Part shown: positions 28,253-38,791 of the stretch, in pieces | How the letters are laid out: each line of letters opens with the position of its first letter | Numbering within the stretch: the first letter of the stretch is position 1 | Source: Methylophaga thalassica MP | GTDB lineage: Bacteria; Pseudomonadota; Gammaproteobacteria; Nitrosococcales; Methylophagaceae | Reading direction: 5' to 3' | NCBI RefSeq assembly: GCF_000214595.1 | Contig: NZ_AFIG01000001.1 | Span: 1,964,382 to 2,028,381, forward strand | Length of the DNA: 64,000 nt | Program-made: the position numbers and the translations under genes | Notes under the pieces: model-generated | Database searches by the model: none | What the model saw: only the letters and a program-made list of their open reading frames with translations | What the model was told of the DNA's origin: nothing

Positions 28253-31200
28253 CTACTGCTGAGCTGGATTCATAACATTGAGTTTAGGGTCACTCCAAGG
28301 TCCAGTCAGCTTGTAACTATAGCTGATTAGGTTAATTACATCCCTATCCAATACACTGCCTGCGATTTTATCAAACAGCAAGATGGCGGTACCTACGCCA
28401 AGCCCCACTGGACCACCGGCGACAGCCCCAGCGATAGGCAAGGTCGACGACACTTTAGGTGTGACTTTAACGACTTGATTATAGGTCTGATTAACCATAT
28501 CAATAGGGCCTTTCATTTCAATCACAGCCGAATCCCCTTGCATGGTCAGATCATTGGTTGAAGCGATACCATTGTCAAACTGAAAATGGCCTTTGATACT
28601 GCTGAAATCAAAGCCGCCACCGAACAGGTCACTAAAATCCAGAGATAATCGCCGTGGGATAGCGGCAATGCTGAGTAATCCAAAAATTCTGCCCGCAGCA
28701 CCAGGTTCGACTTCTAGCAAACTTCCCCGACCTACAGACAAATCTAATTTGCCATTTAGACTCTGACGAGAAAATGACAAGGGATCATGGCTCCAACTCA
28801 GGTCAGCATTCACTTTGACCTGCTTAGCTGCAATCACTTTCTGATAATTAAAATGGTCGAGTAATGCTTTTAAGTCATCACTTTCAATACCCAGCACAAA
28901 ATGACTTTGATCACCAGACTCCGTTTTTTGCCATTCTCCAGTCGCAGATGCCTTCATGGCCGCTGATGATAATGATGCAGTTTTTATTATCCATTGATTT
29001 GGTGTTGTCTGTGCTTCCAGGTCTAACTGCCCCAAATCAAGATTGTTAATCGTCAATGAGTTAATTGCCAACTTAATAGGCGGCCATAAATCAGCCGGCT
29101 GCTTATTCTTCTCTTGCTCGTTCTCATCCTCGTCATTTACGTTTAGCTTAAGATACTCAAGACTCACATCAAGAGGTGCCGAATTATTGATATCCTCCGG
29201 CACACTCACAACGCCTTTTACTTGAGGTGAGCTTAAATCTAGTAACCATTTAGAATCGGTTTGTTTACCTTTAATAAGTAAATTATCAAGCGACTGGTCT
29301 TTCAGTTGAAGTTTAGCCAGCCGGATGTCAAGACTATCAATTTTATCGAGCAATGATGGTCCAGTTGTTTCAGGCAAGCTGTCTTGCCAGTCTAACCATG
29401 GCTGAATATCCAGATTGTTAATCACTCCGGCGACTTGTAAACCGCTAAGCGATTCGTTAGCGGCCTGACCGCCCAGCATAATTTGCCCAGAAATTTCACT
29501 ATTTTTATCAGCATAAATGGCAGCCTTTAACCAGTCTGCATAATGGATGTTATACATAAGGCCATCACTTTTCTCATGCATCACAGCCTGAAGCCGGACA
29601 GGCTCTGAGACCGTTTTTCCCAATGGCTTGGGTGCATCAATCTGAATACCTTGTAAATCACTGGTGACTGTGACATTGAGTTCAAAATTACCCGGTTTCG
29701 GTTCACTGATGGCAATTCCTGTTGAATAATCACTTTCTCCACGGACAAATGCAGGCACGGCACCTGGCCATGTGTTATTGAGTGCTGCAACAGCTACTCT
29801 GCCATTGATATCAACATAGGTTTTTGCTTGTTCAGTTTTCGCATTAATGACTATGGGCTCATTAAAGGCTGTCGCCGTGATTTTTTCTGCTGATACACCG
29901 TCATTACTGAACAGAAGACGACCGTTAATATTACCTATTTCCAGCCCTGCTATGGCTTTGGTCGTCAAAGCACTTTGATTAAAACTGACATAACCTTTGG
30001 CCTGGGTATTATCAGGGTCCACTAATGGCACGGTTAAATCTAATTGAATATTGCTTTGTCCCTTGGCCTGGAGCCAGTCATCAACACTGCCAAAGCGTGA
30101 CTTTAATGGACTCTTTTTCAAAAAAGCTAAGGCATTACTGGTCGAACCATTTAGTGTGCCACTGACTTTCAGAATCGGATTACTCCTAACGAGATTACTG
30201 ATAGTGGTGGTAACTTTATTAAAGTTAAAACCCGCTATCTGTCCGGACTCACTCTGAATGAGCAAATTATTACCCTGACCTTCCACTGTGCCATTAACAT
30301 GCATTAAGTCAGGCCAGCCAGGGCCATAATGCAACTGAACATCTTCGACGTTCAGTTGCATATCAAACTTACCTTGATCAGGTTCAGTATCAAAAGGAAA
30401 GGCTGCCGGGTCACCTTTCATCACAATCGTGCCAGAACGAATAATACCCTGCTGAAAAGCATCAGCTGACCACTTTTCAAAGTCGTCGGGCAAAATTCTT
30501 TTAGGCACATACTGTCGCCATTTATTTGCGGCAATATCCTGCAATGTCAAGGTTAAGTCGGTATCGGTAACACCCTTTATCTGTTCAACTTCGCCACTAA
30601 GCAGAATATTTAAATCATCGTTCCAGATTTGTAATGCATCTGTATTCACCGCCCACTCATTATCTTGTTTATGCCAACGTATTTTGCCTTTGATCGAATC
30701 AAACAAAACAGAATCTGGCAGCCAGGTATCAGCGTAAATGGCGCTTGCTCGGCTATCCAGCTCAAGTGTGCCTTTATTTTTATCCTTATCAATGGAAAAA
30801 CTTAGGTCATTAGCACCTGGGTAGTCCTGCCAAGGTAAGAAAGAAACACCACTGGCTTTCATGGCAAGCTTATCCAATCCTGACTGCTCAGAATAAGCAA
30901 AAGAGACATTTTGCAAATCACCTGCGGGTTTTGTATTCACCAAAACAGCCGGCATATCATTCATCAATAACGCTAGGGAAGTAATGTCACTCAAACGAAT
31001 AAATGAAGCCTTTCCTGACAATTCACCATTTGTTTCTTGTTTTATATCAAAAAAAGTCGTGGGCCATTCTTCACCCGCCATTTTAATTTGAACTTGTTTA
31101 CCCTGTAATTGCCACTGCTTATCAGCATAATCAAGTTGAAAATGCCCCATCAGCTGTTCAAGGCTCACCTCTGTGAACTCATCATCAGGTTTGGACGAAG

Positions 31201-32065
31201 ACAAGGTAGCATCAGTCAGCTCCAACTCAAGTCCCGCCAGCAAAGCTTGTTGGCTTGCTTTCTGTACGTTTAATGTGGCGGTTAATAGTCCGTCATCTAA
31301 TTTAGCCCCTCTGTATGCGCGTTTTTTCAGTAATTTGCCCAGAGAAACCTCATCAAGACGTAACAGCCCCTGCCAGGAAGTAATATTTAGTGCATCATTA
31401 ATTTGGGCGGTTGCTGATAACTCAAGACTATTCCCCAAAGTCTCAGGGAGTGCTAACGTGGCTTCAGAAATGAATTGTTGGTTATTAAATCGTAGTGATG
31501 CCTGTTCGATAATGTACTGACCAGACAGTGCAGGTTCATTATCATCTTTGTATTGGACCTGCACATTCGCTAAACGTGAATGCTTGAGTCTGGTTAACCA
31601 GTTAAAAACCGTTTGGATATTATCGTCAGAAAGCGGTTGCTGTGATTGATGCTGATAGCCTTTTACCCGGAATTGACCATCCGTTGTATGTTCTACCTTT
31701 AGTTGGGCATTACGAATACTGGCATCCGCTATCATCAACTCGCCACTGCGAACAGATGAAAAGACGTCTACCGCCAGATAAACTTGGCCAGCCTGGAAAA
31801 TGGGCGTATCCCCTTGTTTCGTCAATACCTTTAGCTGACGAATTTCAAGTTTGGGGATGAGGTCCAGCCAATACAGGCCAGCTTCTTCGATTTCTACAGG
31901 GTAACCACTTTGCTGAGACGCCCAGCTGGCAATTTCATCTTTTCGCTCGGCAACCTGATCTGACAGCCAGATAGCGGTTATCAGTAATAAAAGCCCCAAC
32001 GTGATCGAAATCGCGGTGAGATAAAATAATTGCCGTCCGGCAATATGCAGGCTGCGCTTTAGCAT
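28253..32065 (-). CDS. yhdP: YhdP-family AsmA-like protein (DUF3971)
   Basis: This 1270-residue protein has one N-terminal membrane helix (about 15-35) and a very long periplasmic beta-rich region of the AsmA/TamB-like repeating-groove type. The C terminus carries the conserved AsmA_2 part (IFGLLSIAAIPRRLSLDFSDLFGGGFDF and VINLISYSYKLTGPWSDP). In E. coli, YhdP works with TamB and YdbH in phospholipid transport to the outer membrane. The gene lies between rng and tldD, as in E. coli. The ATG at 32065 starts 8 bases upstream of the rng stop side and is preferred over a TTG one codon earlier. Confidence 0.95.
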   Translation of the reverse strand: MLKRSLHIAGRQLFYLTAISITLGLLLLITAIWLSDQVAERKDEIASWASQQSGYPVEIEEAGLYWLDLIPKLEIRQLKVLTKQGDTPIFQAGQVYLAVDVFSSVRSGELMIADASIRNAQLKVEHTTDGQFRVKGYQHQSQQPLSDDNIQTVFNWLTRLKHSRLANVQVQYKDDNEPALSGQYIIEQASLRFNNQQFISEATLALPETLGNSLELSATAQINDALNITSWQGLLRLDEVSLGKLLKKRAYRGAKLDDGLLTATLNVQKASQQALLAGLELELTDATLSSSKPDDEFTEVSLEQLMGHFQLDYADKQWQLQGKQVQIKMAGEEWPTTFFDIKQETNGELSGKASFIRLSDITSLALLMNDMPAVLVNTKPAGDLQNVSFAYSEQSGLDKLAMKASGVSFLPWQDYPGANDLSFSIDKDKNKGTLELDSRASAIYADTWLPDSVLFDSIKGKIRWHKQDNEWAVNTDALQIWNDDLNILLSGEVEQIKGVTDTDLTLTLQDIAANKWRQYVPKRILPDDFEKWSADAFQQGIIRSGTIVMKGDPAAFPFDTEPDQGKFDMQLNVEDVQLHYGPGWPDLMHVNGTVEGQGNNLLIQSESGQIAGFNFNKVTTTISNLVRSNPILKVSGTLNGSTSNALAFLKKSPLKSRFGSVDDWLQAKGQSNIQLDLTVPLVDPDNTQAKGYVSFNQSALTTKAIAGLEIGNINGRLLFSNDGVSAEKITATAFNEPIVINAKTEQAKTYVDINGRVAVAALNNTWPGAVPAFVRGESDYSTGIAISEPKPGNFELNVTVTSDLQGIQIDAPKPLGKTVSEPVRLQAVMHEKSDGLMYNIHYADWLKAAIYADKNSEISGQIMLGGQAANESLSGLQVAGVINNLDIQPWLDWQDSLPETTGPSLLDKIDSLDIRLAKLQLKDQSLDNLLIKGKQTDSKWLLDLSSPQVKGVVSVPEDINNSAPLDVSLEYLKLNVNDEDENEQEKNKQPADLWPPIKLAINSLTINNLDLGQLDLEAQTTPNQWIIKTASLSSAAMKASATGEWQKTESGDQSHFVLGIESDDLKALLDHFNYQKVIAAKQVKVNADLSWSHDPLSFSRQSLNGKLDLSVGRGSLLEVEPGAAGRIFGLLSIAAIPRRLSLDFSDLFGGGFDFSSIKGHFQFDNGIASTNDLTMQGDSAVIEMKGPIDMVNQTYNQVVKVTPKVSSTLPIAGAVAGGPVGLGVGTAILLFDKIAGSVLDRDVINLISYSYKLTGPWSDPKLNVMNPAQQ

Positions 32066-32072
32066 CAAATAC

Positions 32073-33545
32073 CTACATTAAAACCACGTTGAACTGCTCA
32101 CGGCCATATTGCGGTTCACACTGGAATAATATGGGCTTACCGATATGGTGTTCTAAGTCAGCTACTTTCGTAGAGTCCTCATCATTCAGACGGTCAATCA
32201 CGTCTTGTGAAGCCAGAATAAGAAACTGTTTGGTCTCATACTGTTTAGACTCACGTACAATCTCACGGAATATTTCATAACATACCGTTTCAACATTTTT
32301 GGTGTAGCCTTTACCTTCACAGCAAGGACAGGCTTCGCACAGAATGTGACCTAAACTTTCACGAGTTCTTTTTCGTGTCATCTCCACCAGACCAAGCTCT
32401 GATACCGCACTGATGTTATGACGTGCCCGATCTAACTGCATGGCTTTTTCTAAGGCACGTAAGACTTGCTCACGGTGGCCAATTTCATCCATATCAATAA
32501 AGTCGATAATGATGATTCCGCCCAGATTGCGTACCCGTAACTGGCGGGCAATGGCATGCGCAGCTTCGAGATTTGTTTTGAAAATGGTTTCTTCCAGATT
32601 TTTATGCCCAACAAAACCGCCGGTATTTACATCCACCGTTGTCATGGCTTCCGTTTGATCAAAAATAAGATAGCCGCCAGATTTCAACGGTACCTTACGC
32701 TGCAATGCTTTCTGGATTTCATCTTCCACGCTGAACAAATCAAATAGCGGTAAATCGCCTTTGTAATGCTCAAGCCGAGCGGCACACTCAGGCATAAACC
32801 CCTCAGCAAAATGCACGGCTTTATGAAATGTTTCTTCAGAATCAATACGAATTCGGTCAATATCTGCAGAAAATAAATCACGTAATGCGCGCATTGCAAG
32901 CGATAGATCTTCATGTAGAGGCTCGCCGCACTTGACGAGTTGTTTGCGTTCTTGCAGTTTCGCCCATAATCGGTAAAGAAATTTGAGATCAGCCTTTAAT
33001 TCAGCTTCTGATACACCTTCTGCTGCAGTCCGCAGAATATATCCACCGGCACCTTCTTCTAGCAGATCAATCAAACAGGTTTTTAGTCGTTCACGTTCCT
33101 GCTCTGTTTCAATTTTTAATGAAACGCCAATGCCTTCCGTTTCCGGCATATACACTAAATAACGTGATGAAACCGAGAGTTGCGTGGTAAGACGCGCCCC
33201 TTTTGTGCCCATTGGGTCTTTAATGACCTGAACCAGGATCTCCTGACCTTCACGTAACAAACTACTGATAGTCGGCTCAACACTGGGGGCTTCTTTCAGA
33301 TCACCGGTCTGGCCTTTAGGTATTGAAATGTCTGATACATGTAAAAACGCCGCTCTTGAAAGGCCAATTTCAACAAAAGCCGCTTGCATGCCAGGTAAAA
33401 CGCGACACACCTTTCCTTTGTAAATATTCCCTACTAAACCACGATATTCATTACGCTCAATAAATACTTCTTGAAGTAGTCCATTCTCAACTACAGCTGC
33501 ACGGGTTTCACTCGGCGTCACGTTGATCAATATTTCACTACTCAT
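32073..33545 (-). CDS. rng: Ribonuclease G
   Basis: RNase G cleaves the 5' end of 16S rRNA precursors and some mRNAs. The 490-residue protein lacks the long C-terminal scaffold of RNase E. It has an S1 domain (GNIYKGKVCRVLPGMQAAFVEIGL), the catalytic Asp residues (VDVNTGGFVG, IIIDFIDM) and the zinc-link motif CPCCEGKG. The ATG overlaps the maf stop as ATGA. The order maf-rng-yhdP-tldD matches E. coli. Confidence 0.97.
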   Translation of the reverse strand: MSSEILINVTPSETRAAVVENGLLQEVFIERNEYRGLVGNIYKGKVCRVLPGMQAAFVEIGLSRAAFLHVSDISIPKGQTGDLKEAPSVEPTISSLLREGQEILVQVIKDPMGTKGARLTTQLSVSSRYLVYMPETEGIGVSLKIETEQERERLKTCLIDLLEEGAGGYILRTAAEGVSEAELKADLKFLYRLWAKLQERKQLVKCGEPLHEDLSLAMRALRDLFSADIDRIRIDSEETFHKAVHFAEGFMPECAARLEHYKGDLPLFDLFSVEDEIQKALQRKVPLKSGGYLIFDQTEAMTTVDVNTGGFVGHKNLEETIFKTNLEAAHAIARQLRVRNLGGIIIIDFIDMDEIGHREQVLRALEKAMQLDRARHNISAVSELGLVEMTRKRTRESLGHILCEACPCCEGKGYTKNVETVCYEIFREIVRESKQYETKQFLILASQDVIDRLNDEDSTKVADLEHHIGKPILFQCEPQYGREQFNVVLM

Positions 33546-34120
33546 TGGTCATCCATTGTTAATAAAAGTTGTCCCGTTTCCCTGATGGGTAATCCCATAA
33601 TGCCAGAATAACTGCCTTCTATATGCTCGATAAACAAAGCAGCCAGGCCTTGTACCGCATAACCACCGGCTTTATCGACACCTTCTTTAGTGTTGACGTA
33701 CCAGAGAATATCCTTTTCTTTCATCTCAGTGAAGCGAACATCATTTACAGAAACTAAGCTTGATATCGAATTTTCTTTTGCTAATGCAATCGCCGTCATT
33801 ACCTGATGCGTTTTACCCGATAACATTTTTAACATGCTTATCGCCTGCTCATCATTCTCGGGTTTACCCAAAATAGTGTTATCAACGACAACGGCAGTAT
33901 CAGCAGCCAGCACAGGCTTTTTATCAGCGGCTAATAACAAACCTCGTCCCGTTTGTGCCTTTAACTTAGCAATACGACTCACATAATCAAGCGGGAGTTC
34001 GTTGTCAAAGACAGATTCATCGACATCTGGATTGATGACAGAAAAGTCCACGCCCATCTGTAATAACAGCTCACGTCGTCGTGGTGAACGTGAAGCAAGA
34101 TAAATTGACGGAAAATTCAT
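33542..34120 (-). CDS. maf: Maf-family nucleoside triphosphate pyrophosphatase
   Basis: Maf proteins hydrolyse dTTP, UTP and modified nucleotides. The 192-residue product has the family start (YLASRSPRRRELL), the Asp/Glu cluster (LAADTAVVVD, LGKP) and GYAVQGLAALFIEHIEGSY. The Ser-Arg-Ser-Pro-Arg-Arg-Arg-Glu-Leu start and neighbour rng fit the YhdE (dTTP/UTP) subtype. It overlaps rlmH by 4 bases. Confidence 0.95.
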   Translation of the reverse strand: MNFPSIYLASRSPRRRELLLQMGVDFSVINPDVDESVFDNELPLDYVSRIAKLKAQTGRGLLLAADKKPVLAADTAVVVDNTILGKPENDEQAISMLKMLSGKTHQVMTAIALAKENSISSLVSVNDVRFTEMKEKDILWYVNTKEGVDKAGGYAVQGLAALFIEHIEGSYSGIMGLPIRETGQLLLTMDDQ

Positions 34121-34587
34121 GATCGATGATAGGGATGATTCTGCAGGATAGTCCAGGCTCGATAGAGTTGTTCAGCTAATACAATACGCACCAGTGGATG
34201 AGGCAAAGTCATTGCAGATAAAGACCATTTCTGATTAGCGCGCTGTAAACAACTCTGATCCAGTCCATCTGGCCCACCAATCATTAAAGCAACATCACGT
34301 CCATCTGTCAGCCATTGCTGCATTTGTGATGATAAGACTTCGGTACTCCAACTTTGACCGGTCACTTCCAATGCCACCACGTGCTGATTATCTGGAATCG
34401 CAGCCAGAATTCGCTGGCCTTCTTCTTTCTTCCACTGTTCTGGCTGCGCATTTTTCGTTCGGCGTGCAGGCGTGATTTCTGTCAGTTGTAACCCACATTC
34501 CCGAGGCATTCGTTTGCTGTATTCTTCATAGCCCTCAGTCACCCAGCCTGGCATTTTATTGCCAACAGCGACGAGATTTATTTTCAT
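34117..34587 (-). CDS. rlmH: 23S rRNA (pseudouridine1915-N3)-methyltransferase RlmH
   Basis: RlmH is a SPOUT methyltransferase acting on helix 69 of assembled ribosomes. The 156-residue protein has the knot motifs [24 protein letters not shown] and [18 protein letters not shown]. It overlaps rsfS by 4 bases, and the rsfS-rlmH pair is nearly universal. Confidence 0.97.
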   Translation of the reverse strand: MKINLVAVGNKMPGWVTEGYEEYSKRMPRECGLQLTEITPARRTKNAQPEQWKKEEGQRILAAIPDNQHVVALEVTGQSWSTEVLSSQMQQWLTDGRDVALMIGGPDGLDQSCLQRANQKWSLSAMTLPHPLVRIVLAEQLYRAWTILQNHPYHRS

Positions 34588-34940
34588 TCCCGCTCAGCCG
34601 ATGCCTGTTCACTCTGTGCTGGTACAGTCCATAGTTTTTCGAGGTTGTAGGTCAGACGCGTTTGCGGAGTCATGATATGTGTAATCACATCCCCTAAATC
34701 TACCAGCGCCCATTCGCCTACTGTTTCCCCTTCAACCCCTAGAGGTTGTACACCTGCTGCTTTTGCTTGCATGACGACTTCATTTGCTAAGGCTTTCACC
34801 TGACGACTTGATTTACCTGTGGCAATAATCATGATGTCTGTCACATCAGTCATTTCTTTTACGTCCAGTACCTGGATATCTTCTGCTTTAATGTCTTCGA
34901 GAGCATCGATGACCAGTAATTTTAGTTGTTCTGCCTGCAT
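34584..34940 (-). CDS. rsfS: Ribosome silencing factor RsfS
   Basis: RsfS binds L14 and blocks subunit joining in starvation. The 118-residue protein has [18 protein letters not shown] and [17 protein letters not shown] chose the ATG at 34940 because GGAG lies 6 bases upstream; the ATG at 34952 overlaps that site. The short tail beyond LEKLW is typical. The usual nadD neighbour is one gene further upstream. Confidence 0.96.
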   Translation of the reverse strand: MQAEQLKLLVIDALEDIKAEDIQVLDVKEMTDVTDIMIIATGKSSRQVKALANEVVMQAKAAGVQPLGVEGETVGEWALVDLGDVITHIMTPQTRLTYNLEKLWTVPAQSEQASAERE

Positions 34941-35015
34941 TGGGCACTCCATTTAATCTATCTGTTTCATAGTGTAACGTAAGGGCTTATTAATATCCCG
35001 ATTATTACGTATCAA

Positions 35016-35840
35016 TTAGTCTTTTTTATCAACGCTTACAGTTGCTTGCGGAAACCAGCTTTGTGTTTTTCCGGTGGCGTAATAAACCACCAGGCCAAGC
35101 CATTCATGGCAGGCTGTTTCCAACACCGCCAGATGTGCTGATAAATCAAAATCCCAATAGCGATTATTGGGTTTGTCACTCCGGTAATCCACTGGGTATG
35201 GAATCACATTGATATGCTGTTGCTTAGCGACACCTACCGCTCTGGGCATATGAAAAGCTGATGTGACCAGTATGTATCTGCCAGCGGGTTTCGGAAGTAA
35301 TGGTTTTATTTTTTGGAAATTCTCATAGGTATTACGCGCCTGCGTTTCAATAATTACTCGTGCTGGCTCCACCCCCGCCTGCGAAAGCAGCTTCTTAGCA
35401 ACTTGTCCTTCACTATCCAGATCTTGCATCTGTACCAAATTACTACCACCAGTCACAATTATCGGCAATGTTGGATACTGTTGTGCTAACTCAGCTGTTT
35501 GTAAAATTCGTTCCGCACCATCGCCAACCTGTGGCGCTTGCCAACTGTCCGATAATTTTAATTGTTCTGCACCCCCCAGCATAATAATGCCTGCTAAGGG
35601 TTCAGGCATTTGTTCTGGTACCGAAAAACGGGTTTCCAAAGGGTGTATTAAATAATCACCGACCGGATAGCCCATCACGATAAACGACACAATACTCATC
35701 AAGAGTAGTAATTTTTTAGCCTGTCGAACGTAATTGAGCCAGAGTAGCAACGTGACAAAAACAAGCAGCCAGACCATTAAGCTTGTCGGGCTGAGTAATC
35801 CCCACACCAGTTTTGATAAAACAAAAAACAGATTATCCAT
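35016..35840 (-). CDS. YdcF/ElyC-like DUF218 membrane protein
   Basis: This 274-residue protein has two N-terminal membrane helices (about 15-35 and 42-62) followed by a DUF218 domain with GIIMLGGAEQ, IIVTGGSNL, ETQARNTYEN and VTSAFHMPRA. DUF218 proteins such as ElyC (YcbC) influence lipid carrier recycling and envelope integrity, and SanA relates to envelope barrier function; the subtype here is not certain. The ATG overlaps the nadD end by 8 bases, so it is co-translated. It is inserted between nadD and rsfS. Confidence 0.88.
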   Translation of the reverse strand: MDNLFFVLSKLVWGLLSPTSLMVWLLVFVTLLLWLNYVRQAKKLLLLMSIVSFIVMGYPVGDYLIHPLETRFSVPEQMPEPLAGIIMLGGAEQLKLSDSWQAPQVGDGAERILQTAELAQQYPTLPIIVTGGSNLVQMQDLDSEGQVAKKLLSQAGVEPARVIIETQARNTYENFQKIKPLLPKPAGRYILVTSAFHMPRAVGVAKQQHINVIPYPVDYRSDKPNNRYWDFDLSAHLAVLETACHEWLGLVVYYATGKTQSWFPQATVSVDKKD

Positions 35841-36507
35841 CTGTTGCTGAAGCTGATGATATTTGAGAGTAAAGACCTAATTGCTCAATCAGGCTGATCA
35901 CGGCATCCGGTAAAAGATAACGTACATCCCGACCTTGTTCTAATGCCTCACGAATCGCGGTTGCTGAAATCGACATTTGTGTCACAGGCACCGACCAAAT
36001 TTTGCCCGCGTTTAATTCAATATCCGCCGGTTCAGCCTGATGTTTATCATAAAAAGCCTGAAGTTCATCGCTTAATAAGAACGCCTCATCGGCCCGCTGC
36101 ATCACGACAATATGTGCTAAATCAATGATTTCCTGCCACCGTGACCAACTGGGTAAGCTACAAAACGCATCGGTTCCCATTAATAGAAACAGTGGTGTGT
36201 CAGGGAAGTCTTCTCGCAGGCTTAACAAGGTATCAACCGTATAGGAAGGCCCTTCCCTGCTCAGTTCACGATCATCAACAAGCAGTTTGGGATGGTTCTT
36301 GATCGCCAGTTCCAACATCATACGGCGCTGTTTTGCATTGGCAACGGGTTCGATACGATGCGGCGGTATGGCACACGGGATTAGGCGTAGCTGATCCAGG
36401 CTTAACTGCTCAACGACATCTAACCCAGTACGTAAATGACCAAAGTGAACAGGATCAAAAGTGCCGCCTAAAATCCCAATTGCTGGTTTATTTTCTGATC
36501 TGACCAC
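35833..36507 (-). CDS. nadD: Nicotinate-nucleotide adenylyltransferase
   Basis: NadD adenylates nicotinate mononucleotide in NAD synthesis. The 224-residue protein has the nucleotidyltransferase motif [13 protein letters not shown] and the C-terminal [12 protein letters not shown] motif. A GTG at 36507 starts inside the proA end (20-base overlap); no nearby ATG fits. It continues into the DUF218 gene. Confidence 0.96.
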   Translation of the reverse strand: MVRSENKPAIGILGGTFDPVHFGHLRTGLDVVEQLSLDQLRLIPCAIPPHRIEPVANAKQRRMMLELAIKNHPKLLVDDRELSREGPSYTVDTLLSLREDFPDTPLFLLMGTDAFCSLPSWSRWQEIIDLAHIVVMQRADEAFLLSDELQAFYDKHQAEPADIELNAGKIWSVPVTQMSISATAIREALEQGRDVRYLLPDAVISLIEQLGLYSQISSASATDG

Positions 36508-37744
36508 TGCCCAATACTATCCATTTTTGTGACGTCAAACCTTCAAGCCCTACTGGACCGCGAGCATGAATTTTATCTGTGGAAATACCGATTTCAGCAC
36601 CAAGTCCATACTCAAATCCATCAGCAAATCGTGTCGATGCATTCACCATCACCGAGCTGGAATCCACCTCAGCCAGGAATTGTCTTGAACGCTGATAGTC
36701 CTGAGTGATAATGGACTCAGTATGACCCGAACTATGCCTGTTGATATGCGCTATTGCTTCATCAATATCATCGACAATTTTAATTGATAAGATAGGGGCC
36801 AAGTACTCAGTATCCCAATCTTCGGCTGTTGCTTTATTGATATCAGTCAAAATCTGTAAAGTGCGCTCACAGCCTCTTAACTCAACACCTTCTTCAGCGT
36901 ATTTCACGGCTAAACGAGGTAAAATGGCATTCGCTTCATCAGCCGCCACAAGCAATGTTTCCATCGCATTACACACGCCATAACGATGGCATTTTGCGTT
37001 AATCGCTATGGTTTCAGCCATATCCAGATCAGCACCTTTGTCGATATAGACATGACAAATACCATCCAGATGTTTAATAACAGGCACTCTGGCATCTTGG
37101 CTGATACGTTCGATCAATCCTTTACCACCTCTTGGTACGATAACGTCCACATATTGTGACATGGTAATCAAGGCGCCTACAGCGTCACGGTCAGTGGTTT
37201 CAACGACTTGAATAACGGTCTCAGGTAAACCAACCAGGTTCAAACCTCGTTTAATGCATGCAGCAATCGCTTGATTAGAATGAATCGCTTCACTACCACC
37301 TCGTAAAATAGTGGCATTACCTGATTTCAGACATAATGCAGCGGCATCAGCGGTTACATTCGGACGTGACTCATAAATAATGCCAACGACTCCGAGAGGC
37401 ACACGCATTTTGCCTAATTGAATGCCTGAAGGGCGATACGTCATATCACTCACTTCACCGACAGGATCAGCCAAAGCGGCAATTTGCTCCAAGCCTTCAG
37501 CCATGGATTCAATGCGAGCATCCGTTAATGTCAGGCGATCTAATAAAGCAGCATCCAGTCCTTTCTCTTGCCCTGACTTCAAATCACGGGCATTTTCCTG
37601 CTTTAATAGTTCGGCATGAGCGCGAATATCTGTCGCTATCGCCAGCAGTGCTCGGTTTTTAATATCTGTACCCGCGCTCGCGAGCTTGCGACTGGCTAGC
37701 CGAGCCTGCTGACCTAATGTGTGCATGTACTCAACAACGTTCAA
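36488..37744 (-). CDS. proA: Gamma-glutamyl phosphate reductase
   Basis: ProA reduces gamma-glutamyl phosphate in proline synthesis. The 418-residue aldehyde-dehydrogenase-like protein has [40 protein letters not shown], and the catalytic Cys in [11 protein letters not shown]. The length is standard. It abuts holA with no gap and overlaps nadD. proB is not in the window. Confidence 0.97.
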   Translation of the reverse strand: MNVVEYMHTLGQQARLASRKLASAGTDIKNRALLAIATDIRAHAELLKQENARDLKSGQEKGLDAALLDRLTLTDARIESMAEGLEQIAALADPVGEVSDMTYRPSGIQLGKMRVPLGVVGIIYESRPNVTADAAALCLKSGNATILRGGSEAIHSNQAIAACIKRGLNLVGLPETVIQVVETTDRDAVGALITMSQYVDVIVPRGGKGLIERISQDARVPVIKHLDGICHVYIDKGADLDMAETIAINAKCHRYGVCNAMETLLVAADEANAILPRLAVKYAEEGVELRGCERTLQILTDINKATAEDWDTEYLAPILSIKIVDDIDEAIAHINRHSSGHTESIITQDYQRSRQFLAEVDSSSVMVNASTRFADGFEYGLGAEIGISTDKIHARGPVGLEGLTSQKWIVLGSGQIRK

Positions 37745-38788
37745 TTAAGCACTCCTTTCCAATATATTGGTTTTTATGTCTATGCCAGAAGCACTCAAAC
37801 AAAGTGTTTCCAAAAGACGCCAAGGACAGTTTTTTGTTATCCCTTTCGCAGCCTGGTCGATATCAGACATTTGCTGTAAGAAGAACTGCCAGCGACTGTG
37901 GTTATAGCGTTCGATAGCTTGTCGCATTACCGCTTTGTTTTTATCCCAAACAGGAGGTTTTTGAGAAGCAAAGACACGTTCAATCTGTTCGCCTGCAGCC
38001 ACTTGAGCAGCCATATCAACCACACGCTGTAATGACCAATTTACCGCAGAAAAAACAGCCAGAATATCAACACCTTCGGCGCGTAAACGGGCTATTATAC
38101 GTGGGATTCTTGCATACTGTCCTGCAAATACAGCATCCATAAGTCCAAAAGCCTCAAACTTGGCATTGTCAGCGACTGATGCCAACACCAAAGCTTCATC
38201 AATTTGACCATCAAGACTCAGCAAGGAAAGCTTTTCAATTTCTTGTGCTGCAGCAAACAAGTTACCTTCCACTCGTTCTGCAATAAGTGTAGCAATTTTA
38301 AGATCAGCCTTCAGTCCCTTTGCTTGCATTCGTTGTGCGACCCACTGTGGAAGTTGAGCCAGAGCAACAGGCCATATCGGCAGTGTCACTCCAAGATTAT
38401 CCAGCTCAGTAAACCATTTTGCTTTTTGTGATCGGGCATCAATTTTGCCACTGATAATTAACAGTGTTGTATCTTGTGGTGGGTTGGCTGCAAACTTGCG
38501 TAGAGCCTCACCACCCTCCTTGCCAGGGCTTCCGGAAGGCAGACGGATTTCGATCAAACGCTGACTAGCAAATAAAGATAAGCTTTGTTCCTGCCATTTA
38601 ATTTGTGCCCAATCAAAGCGACCTTCAACGCTCCATACTTCACGTTCATTGGCCCCAGCCTGACGAATATGTTGACGGATAATATCCGCCGACTCTTCGA
38701 TCAGAAGCGCTTCTTCCCCGAATAATAAATAAACAGGTTTTAATGAAGCCGATAAATGATTGCTTAACTGTTCCAGTCTTATCCGCAT
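37745..38788 (-). CDS. holA: DNA polymerase III delta subunit
   Basis: HolA is the clamp-loader subunit that opens the beta clamp. The 347-residue protein has the family start (PVYLLFGEEALLIEESAD), the middle helical part (LFAAAQEIEKLSLL) and the C-terminal domain (QFFLQQMSDIDQAAKG). It stands between lptE and proA; leuS-lptE-holA is a conserved order. Confidence 0.96.
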   Translation of the reverse strand: MRIRLEQLSNHLSASLKPVYLLFGEEALLIEESADIIRQHIRQAGANEREVWSVEGRFDWAQIKWQEQSLSLFASQRLIEIRLPSGSPGKEGGEALRKFAANPPQDTTLLIISGKIDARSQKAKWFTELDNLGVTLPIWPVALAQLPQWVAQRMQAKGLKADLKIATLIAERVEGNLFAAAQEIEKLSLLSLDGQIDEALVLASVADNAKFEAFGLMDAVFAGQYARIPRIIARLRAEGVDILAVFSAVNWSLQRVVDMAAQVAAGEQIERVFASQKPPVWDKNKAVMRQAIERYNHSRWQFFLQQMSDIDQAAKGITKNCPWRLLETLCLSASGIDIKTNILERSA

Positions 38789-38791
38789 GGT

